DNA from: Proteiniphilum sp. UBA4977 | GTDB taxonomy: Bacteria > Bacteroidota > Bacteroidia > Bacteroidales > Dysgonomonadaceae | Length of the DNA stretch: 10,925 nt | Assembly (NCBI GenBank): GCA_002398565.1 | Contig: DGZP01000083.1 | Location: forward strand, 1 to 10,925 | Direction of reading: 5' to 3' | In this document: positions 7,181 through 10,925 of the stretch, in pieces | Layout of the letters: each line of letters begins with the position of its first letter | Numbering within the stretch: position 1 is the stretch's first letter | Notes under the pieces: generated by a model | What the model was told of the DNA's origin: nothing | Databases searched by the model: none | Seen by the model: only the letters and a program-made list of their open reading frames with translations | Program-made: the position numbers and the translations under genes

Positions 7181-8242
7181 TTATAAATCGTGGCCGATCA
7201 CCCTCTCCACTCTCTGAACAAACGTATCCATTTTTTGTTTATCTTCTTCTTCCATGGGCGGTTTATGACCTTTCCACGACGGGATAAGCGTGAAGCGAAC
7301 CTTTCCGTTGTCCATCCGTCTTTGTACCCAGACTAATGAGTAATTGCACTTTTCAATGACAACCGGCGAGGCGGCATCTTTTCTGCCAATCACAATCTCC
7401 GCCAGCATGCCTCCGTCTGTATCCAAACGCTGCTGATTTGAGATAAAGTTCCCCAGGGAATAATAAACAACATTGCGAATTTCCTCCCCCTCCCTTTCCA
7501 TCACAATGGGCTGTACCACGTGCGGGTGATGTCCGATGACAATGCGAACACCCTGGCGAAGCAGAAAGTCGGCCAGTCTCCGCTGATCCGCGGATGGTGT
7601 GGTCCGATATTCCTCTCCCCAATGCATCTGGGCAATAATGATGTCGGGCTTGTATAGTTGAGTGCGACCTATATCCTGTTTGATGAGATTTGTGTCGGTC
7701 ACATTTATCTGGTTGGGTTCCTGTACAATCAACCCGTTGGTATCATAAGTATAATTCAAAAAAGCAATGCGAATTCCATTTTTAATAACCATAAGCGGGT
7801 AGTGTAACGAGCGCGCACCTTCAGAACCGAAGGTGCCGGTGTGTTTGATACCAACGGAGTCCAGCAGGTCGATGGTGCGCTCCAGCCCTTTCCTGCCACG
7901 GTCGAGTGCGTGGTTGTTGGCCTGAAAAAAAATATCAAACCCCGTATCTTTGAGGCTGAAAGCAAATGCATCGGGTGAACTGAAAAGCGGATAACCGGCA
8001 TAAGGAACTTCACCGAGTGTGGTTTCAAAGTTTATCCCTGCCAGATCGGCCGCGGAGATACGCTCTTTCACCCAGTGAAAGCATGAGTCATAGGAAAAGC
8101 TGCCATCCTCATTTCGAGCCCCCTGTACCTGTGGCAAATGCTGCATCGCATCGCCCGCAAAAAGTAGGGTGACTCGACTCTCCTGTGATGTTGTACGCAG
8201 AAACAGCCAAAAGAGAAAAAATATGGTTGTCGCTGGTCTCAA
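7181..8242 (-). CDS. CapA family exported protein (poly-gamma-glutamate synthesis type, metallophosphatase fold)
   Basis: A 353-residue protein of the PGA_cap/CapA family. Residues 1-20 look like a signal peptide (hydrophobic IFFLFWLFL, ending TTSQ). Motifs of the metallophosphatase-like fold are in the usual order: LLFAGDAM at 26-33, INFETTL at 70-76, QANNHALDRG at 107-116, AQMHWGEEY at 204-212, IGHHPHVVQ at 236-244 and YSLGNFI at 261-267. Bacillus CapA takes part in poly-gamma-glutamate export or anchoring, but capB and capC are not beside this gene, so a phosphodiesterase-like or envelope role is equally possible. The only plausible start is TTG at 8242-8240: an in-frame TAA (the stop of the upstream protease gene) lies five codons upstream and no ATG or GTG precedes the signal peptide. 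Gap to the protease gene is 12 bases. Confidence 0.88.
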   Translation of the reverse strand: MRPATTIFFLFWLFLRTTSQESRVTLLFAGDAMQHLPQVQGARNEDGSFSYDSCFHWVKERISAADLAGINFETTLGEVPYAGYPLFSSPDAFAFSLKDTGFDIFFQANNHALDRGRKGLERTIDLLDSVGIKHTGTFGSEGARSLHYPLMVIKNGIRIAFLNYTYDTNGLIVQEPNQINVTDTNLIKQDIGRTQLYKPDIIIAQMHWGEEYRTTPSADQRRLADFLLRQGVRIVIGHHPHVVQPIVMEREGEEIRNVVYYSLGNFISNQQRLDTDGGMLAEIVIGRKDAASPVVIEKCNYSLVWVQRRMDNGKVRFTLIPSWKGHKPPMEEEDKQKMDTFVQRVERVIGHDL

Positions 8243-8254
8243 GTAGCATTCGTT

Positions 8255-9967
8255 TTATGAGTACTGATCCTTCAACTTTTCCTTTATCTCTTTTGCCGGA
8301 GGCATGTTTGCCGGTTCAGGCCGTAAAAGGGAGCGATATAAACCGGGGTTTCTAAGTAACTCCAGTGCCTTATCGAACACTGGGTCACCGGAAAGCTGGT
8401 GAATGAGCACTCCTTTTTTGTAATACCGCCGTTGTATAATTTCAGATTCAATCATTTTTCTAATCTCCTCCTTAAAGAGTTCCAGGTCACGATCCAGGTC
8501 AGGCTGAAGTTTAGACTCCAGCGCCTTGTATTCTGCCGATGCCACATCCATGTAGCCTTCAAACTCCATTATGCTCCTCAGCTGCTCCAGTGAACGCTCA
8601 CTCAGCTGATCATATTTGAAATCCCTCTTCTTTACGAATTCACGGAATTTGTCGTAATCGGCATCCGGCAAACGAAATTTCTCAGGGGATGTAATTTCCC
8701 GGTTTTCCAGCATCCAGCCGGTGACAAAATCGAAGATAATATTGTCTGTCATCAGGTAAAAAGCAATGGTACCTCCGGTTTCCTGCGCTATGGTGATGTC
8801 GGGTGTGATGCCGCCGCCGTCACGTACTTCCCTTCCGTTTCTGGTTTTGAATACGCTGGTAAGAGAATCAGGCACGCGTGCCACGCTGCCGTCGGGATTG
8901 CGGTGTGAATAATCGAGCGCCTGTATGCACCTCCCGCTTGGGATGTAATACTTGGATGTAGTGATTTTTATGTTCCCGCCATAGGGAAGATCGCGGGGCG
9001 TCTGTACCAGACCCTTACCGAAGGAACGATTGCCTACGATCACCGCACGGTCCAGATCCTGGAGGCTGCCTGCCACGATCTCCGACGCGGAAGCTGAGCC
9101 GGTGTCAATCAGCACCACAATAGGGATTATTTCATCGAGGGGTTGATTTTGTGTATGGTAGGAACGATCCCATTGTTTTACTTTTCCCCTTGTGAAGACA
9201 ATCTCCTCACCTTTGGGTACAAACAGGTTTACCACCTCTACAGCTTCATCGAGAATGCCGCCGCCGTTGCCCCGCAGGTCCATGATCAGTGAGGTAGCTC
9301 CCTGCTGTTTGAGTTCGGTGACAGTTTCTTTCACCCGTGCGGCGCTGTTTGCCGTGAAGCTCCCATAGTGTAAGTATCCGGTTCCCTTGTCCACCATCCC
9401 GGCATACGTGATAGGATCCATCTCGATCTTTTCACGCTCTATGGAGAGTGTCCGTTGTTTTTTTTCGCCGGGCCGTTGTATGGTCAGCTTGAGTAAGGTT
9501 CCCGGCGTGCCTTTCAACTTGTCGCTTACTTGCTTCACAGTGGCTTTTCGCATATCTTCCCCGTCTATCGACAGTATCGAATCACCCGCTTTTAATCCCG
9601 CTTTGTCGGCCGGCAACCCTTCATAGGGTTCGTTAATCACCACCCGCCCGTTATTGTAGGAAATGATGGCACCGATGCCGGCATACTCACCAGTGGTAAG
9701 AAATTGCAGATCACCCATGTTCTCCTCTGCATAATACTCCGTATAAGGATCGAGCCGGGTAAGCATGTTACCGATGGTACCCTGTACCAGATTGTTTACC
9801 TCTATACTGTCCACATAAAAGAGATCCAGTTCCCTCAGGACGGAATTGAATATGTCGATGTTCTTGTTGATGTCGTAATAGCGCTGATTCTTGTCTACGG
9901 CAGGTGTCTGAGCTACCGCTTGCATCATAGCAAACGCCAAAAATATAAAAAGGATACCTTTTCTCAT
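8255..9967 (-). CDS. C-terminal processing peptidase, S41 family, with PDZ domain
   Basis: A 570-residue CtpA/Prc-type serine protease, exported to the periplasm. From the chosen start: signal peptide 1-20 (MRKGILFIFLAFAMMQAVAQ), PDZ domain about 85-170 (TGEYAGIGA, KAGDSILSIDGEDM), peptidase domain about 190-395 and a helical C-terminal extension to 570. The catalytic dyad is visible: Ser293 in GSASASEIVAG and Lys318 in RSFGKGLVQ, spaced 25 residues as in E. coli Prc and plant D1 protease; RGNGGG at 232-237 is also typical. Such proteases trim or degrade envelope proteins from the C-terminus. The frame is open upstream to 10045, but ATG 9967 gives a normal signal peptide, while the longer versions put a charged stretch in front (ATG 9997 remains possible). 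It leads the ctpA-capA-mgtC cluster. Confidence 0.93.
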   Translation of the reverse strand: MRKGILFIFLAFAMMQAVAQTPAVDKNQRYYDINKNIDIFNSVLRELDLFYVDSIEVNNLVQGTIGNMLTRLDPYTEYYAEENMGDLQFLTTGEYAGIGAIISYNNGRVVINEPYEGLPADKAGLKAGDSILSIDGEDMRKATVKQVSDKLKGTPGTLLKLTIQRPGEKKQRTLSIEREKIEMDPITYAGMVDKGTGYLHYGSFTANSAARVKETVTELKQQGATSLIMDLRGNGGGILDEAVEVVNLFVPKGEEIVFTRGKVKQWDRSYHTQNQPLDEIIPIVVLIDTGSASASEIVAGSLQDLDRAVIVGNRSFGKGLVQTPRDLPYGGNIKITTSKYYIPSGRCIQALDYSHRNPDGSVARVPDSLTSVFKTRNGREVRDGGGITPDITIAQETGGTIAFYLMTDNIIFDFVTGWMLENREITSPEKFRLPDADYDKFREFVKKRDFKYDQLSERSLEQLRSIMEFEGYMDVASAEYKALESKLQPDLDRDLELFKEEIRKMIESEIIQRRYYKKGVLIHQLSGDPVFDKALELLRNPGLYRSLLRPEPANMPPAKEIKEKLKDQYS

Positions 9968-10034
9968 AATTTGTTCCCGAATTCCTCTATGTTTCATTAT
10001 AAGCAGCTGACGCAGCCTATATATCATTTTCAGG

Positions 10035-10042
10035 CAAAGGAA
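10035..10042 (-). promoter_or_regulatory. Weak candidate -7 element for the minus-strand protease cluster
   Basis: The minus strand reads TTCCTTTG here, one base away from the Bacteroidetes -7 consensus TAnnTTTG. Transcription would start about 10028, upstream of both ATG 9997 and ATG 9967. No good -33 TTTG is seen at the right spacing, so this is only a candidate within the 165-base divergent region. Confidence 0.25.
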
Positions 10043-10097
10043 CAAATTTTTTACGATATTGGATCGATCTTTTAGTTATATGTTTATAAATCCCTGT

Positions 10098-10105
10098 TAT
10101 CTTTG
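10098..10105 (+). promoter_or_regulatory. Bacteroidetes-type -7 promoter element upstream of the VanZ-like gene
   Basis: TATCTTTG fits TAnnTTTG exactly and lies 27 bases before the ATG at 10133, on the correct strand. The -33 position (around 10071-10078, TTTAGTTA) is only a partial match to TTTG. It occupies the divergent intergenic region, which otherwise holds no gene. Confidence 0.5.
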
Positions 10106-10132
10106 TAATCGTTACAGCTTAATTGTCCGCGA

Positions 10133-10540
10133 ATGAAATTACTGCTTCGATATACGTTCCTGCCGCTGATCACTGGATTAATTATTTTTATTGCCACATG
10201 TCTTGTCTCACCTTCGCAGGTGCCCGATATGCCCGGAGATGTTCCATGGGATAAGCTGGTTCACTTTGGTATGTTCTTCTTTCTTTCCGCTGTTTCATTG
10301 ATCGACTATTACCGGATGCACCAGGGTAATCCTCCTGCCTTCCGGTGGATATTGTGGGGCTTTCTGGTACCCGTGTTCTATGGTGGAGTCATTGAGTTGT
10401 TACAAAAATACTTCTTTGCATCCCGCAGCGCGGAGTGGAGCGACTGGATCGCAGACATTCTTGGATCCCTGACAGCTGTAATCGTCATAATTATTTTCAT
10501 CAGGAAACGGAGGTATGACAGAAAAAATATATCTTTGTGA
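10133..10540 (+). CDS. VanZ-like family membrane protein
   Basis: A 135-residue integral membrane protein. About four hydrophobic segments are visible (near 7-26, 42-58, 72-90 and 107-123), with a basic cytoplasmic end. The VanZ-like signature is clear: DKLVHFGMFFFLS at 40-52, then YGGVIELLQKYFFASRSAEW at 83-102 and DWIADILGS at 104-112, with the conserved Glu88 and Asp residues. VanZ itself gives low-level teicoplanin resistance, but short VanZ-like proteins are widespread in Bacteroidota and their function is not established; nothing here suggests a glycopeptide resistance cluster. A TATCTTTG promoter box lies 27 bases upstream. The next gene on the same strand starts 37 bases after its stop. 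Confidence 0.88.
   Translation: MKLLLRYTFLPLITGLIIFIATCLVSPSQVPDMPGDVPWDKLVHFGMFFFLSAVSLIDYYRMHQGNPPAFRWILWGFLVPVFYGGVIELLQKYFFASRSAEWSDWIADILGSLTAVIVIIIFIRKRRYDRKNISL
10530..10537 (+). promoter_or_regulatory. Bacteroidetes-type -7 element in the end of the VanZ-like gene
   Basis: TATCTTTG, identical to the box upstream of the VanZ-like gene, overlaps the last codons of that gene and lies 40 bases before ATG 10578. It would let the SHOCT/DUF4870 gene be transcribed on its own. No matching -33 TTTG is visible at the expected spacing, so it may be chance within coding sequence. Confidence 0.4.
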
Positions 10541-10577
10541 AGAGCTTACCTTTAGAATAACTTAAAATCCTGAAGTG

Positions 10578-10925
10578 ATGAAGTATGAAGATTTAAAAAT
10601 TCTCGATGAATTAAGGGAAAAAGGGAGTATTTCCGAAGAGGAATATCAACGTGAAAAAGCGAAGATCCTGAATGACGAAGGGACTCAGCGGGACAGCTTT
10701 AACGGGAGACCTTTGTTTGGAATGACTGAAAACAGCTATCTGATGCTGATGCATCTCAGCCAGCTTGCCGGCATTATCATCCCTCTTGCCGGTTTTGTTG
10801 TGCCCGTGTTGATGTGGATTACCAACAAGGAGGCCAATGCGAAGGTAGATATGCATGGGAAAAATATCCTTAATTTTATGATAAAACTGATCATAAAATT
10901 AAGGATATTTTTCCCATGCATATCT
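10578..10925 (+). CDS. SHOCT-like plus DUF4870 membrane protein, 3' end missing
   Basis: The frame starts at ATG 10578 and is open to the window edge (116 codons). Residues 3-31 (YEDLKILDELREKGSISEEE and the following YQREKAKIL) form a SHOCT-type short helical domain, the kind often found at protein ends and thought to aid oligomerisation. After a linker, residues 51-102 match DUF4870: TENSYLMLMHLSQLAGIIIP, then a membrane segment at about 63-81, then WITNKEANAKVDMHGKNILN. Function of the family is not established; the protein should sit in the inner membrane. Only the sequence to about 10882 should be trusted: beyond it the DNA is the reverse complement of the preceding bases, and the encoded KLIIKLRIFFPCIS is unlike the family. 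On the minus strand the arm and loop read HGKNILNFMISFII, a more plausible continuation. Confidence 0.72.
   Translation, partial: MKYEDLKILDELREKGSISEEEYQREKAKILNDEGTQRDSFNGRPLFGMTENSYLMLMHLSQLAGIIIPLAGFVVPVLMWITNKEANAKVDMHGKNILNFMIKLIIKLRIFFPCIS
10847..10925. repeat. Perfect 36-bp inverted repeat (fold-back) at the right window edge
   Basis: Bases 10847-10882 are exactly reverse-complementary to 10890-10925, with a 7-base loop AAAACTG at 10883-10889. The right arm ends on the last base, so the repeat may extend further outside. It lies inside the DUF4870 coding sequence and looks like a fold-back duplication rather than a terminator, since the stem is far too long and contains conserved codons. 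Confidence 0.97.

Noticed and set aside
7178..7189. 12-base palindrome GATTTATAAATC over the CapA stop codon.
   Set aside because: Short and AT-rich, easily expected by chance; no spaced half-sites or T-tract.
9968..10045. Longer N-terminus of the S41 protease.
   Set aside because: It would place charged residues ahead of a normal signal peptide, and the candidate promoter lies inside this stretch; ATG 9997 is not excluded.
10736..10921. Minus-strand open frame starting MHGKNILNFMISF.
   Set aside because: Not a gene: it begins in the inverted copy of the DUF4870 codons and then reads antisense to the real gene. Useful only as evidence for the fold-back.
10847..10925. The right-end palindrome as a terminator, telomere hairpin or transposon end.
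   Set aside because: It lies in conserved coding sequence, has no T-tract, no transposase nearby and no target-site duplication that can be seen; an artefact explains it better.
1..10925. rRNA, tRNA, CRISPR, insertion sequences, phage or defence genes.
   Set aside because: None recognised on reading both strands; coding density is high and intergenic gaps are short.

Overview
This window reads as ordinary chromosomal DNA from a member of the Bacteroidota, most likely the order Bacteroidales (a Dysgonomonadaceae/Porphyromonadaceae-type genome is my guess from protein style, not a demonstrated assignment). Support comes from the Bacteroidota-type second topoisomerase A subunit, a DUF3316 protein, a SlyD with a Gly/Cys tail, a DUF1460 amidase-like protein, exported proteins whose signal peptides end in '-AQ', weak or absent Shine-Dalgarno sequences, and two TATCTTTG boxes matching the Bacteroidetes -7 promoter element (TAnnTTTG).

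Layout. Positions 1-6687 carry seven plus-strand genes: the 3' end of a topoisomerase IV/gyrase A-type subunit (parC-like), an exported DUF3316 protein, a MalY/PatB-type PLP enzyme, the FKBP-type isomerase slyD, chorismate synthase aroC, an exported Lys-rich protein of unknown function, and a DUF1460 exported hydrolase. They meet, tail to tail, a minus-strand cluster (6706-9967) that is transcribed ctpA-type S41 protease, then CapA-like metallophosphatase-fold protein, then MgtC/SapB membrane protein, with only 12 and 10 bases between genes. A 165-base divergent intergenic region (9968-10132) separates this cluster from a small VanZ-like membrane protein and a SHOCT/DUF4870 membrane protein that runs off the right edge.

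How the genes fit together. Much of the window is housekeeping (DNA topology, protein folding, aromatic biosynthesis) mixed with envelope functions: a periplasmic processing protease, a cell-wall amidase-like enzyme, a CapA-like exported protein and small inner-membrane proteins. Apart from the tight ctpA-capA-mgtC cluster and the slyD-aroC junction (8 bases), I see no evidence of one shared pathway. There are no rRNA or tRNA genes, CRISPR arrays, transposases, phage genes or defence systems that I can recognise.

The most unusual structure is at the right end: a perfect 36-base inverted repeat with a 7-base loop (10847-10925) inside the DUF4870 gene, ending exactly at the last base. It has the form of a fold-back: read on the complementary strand it restores a more family-like continuation of the same protein. 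I regard it as probably a contig-end or amplification artefact rather than biology. I did not find a convincing undescribed system.
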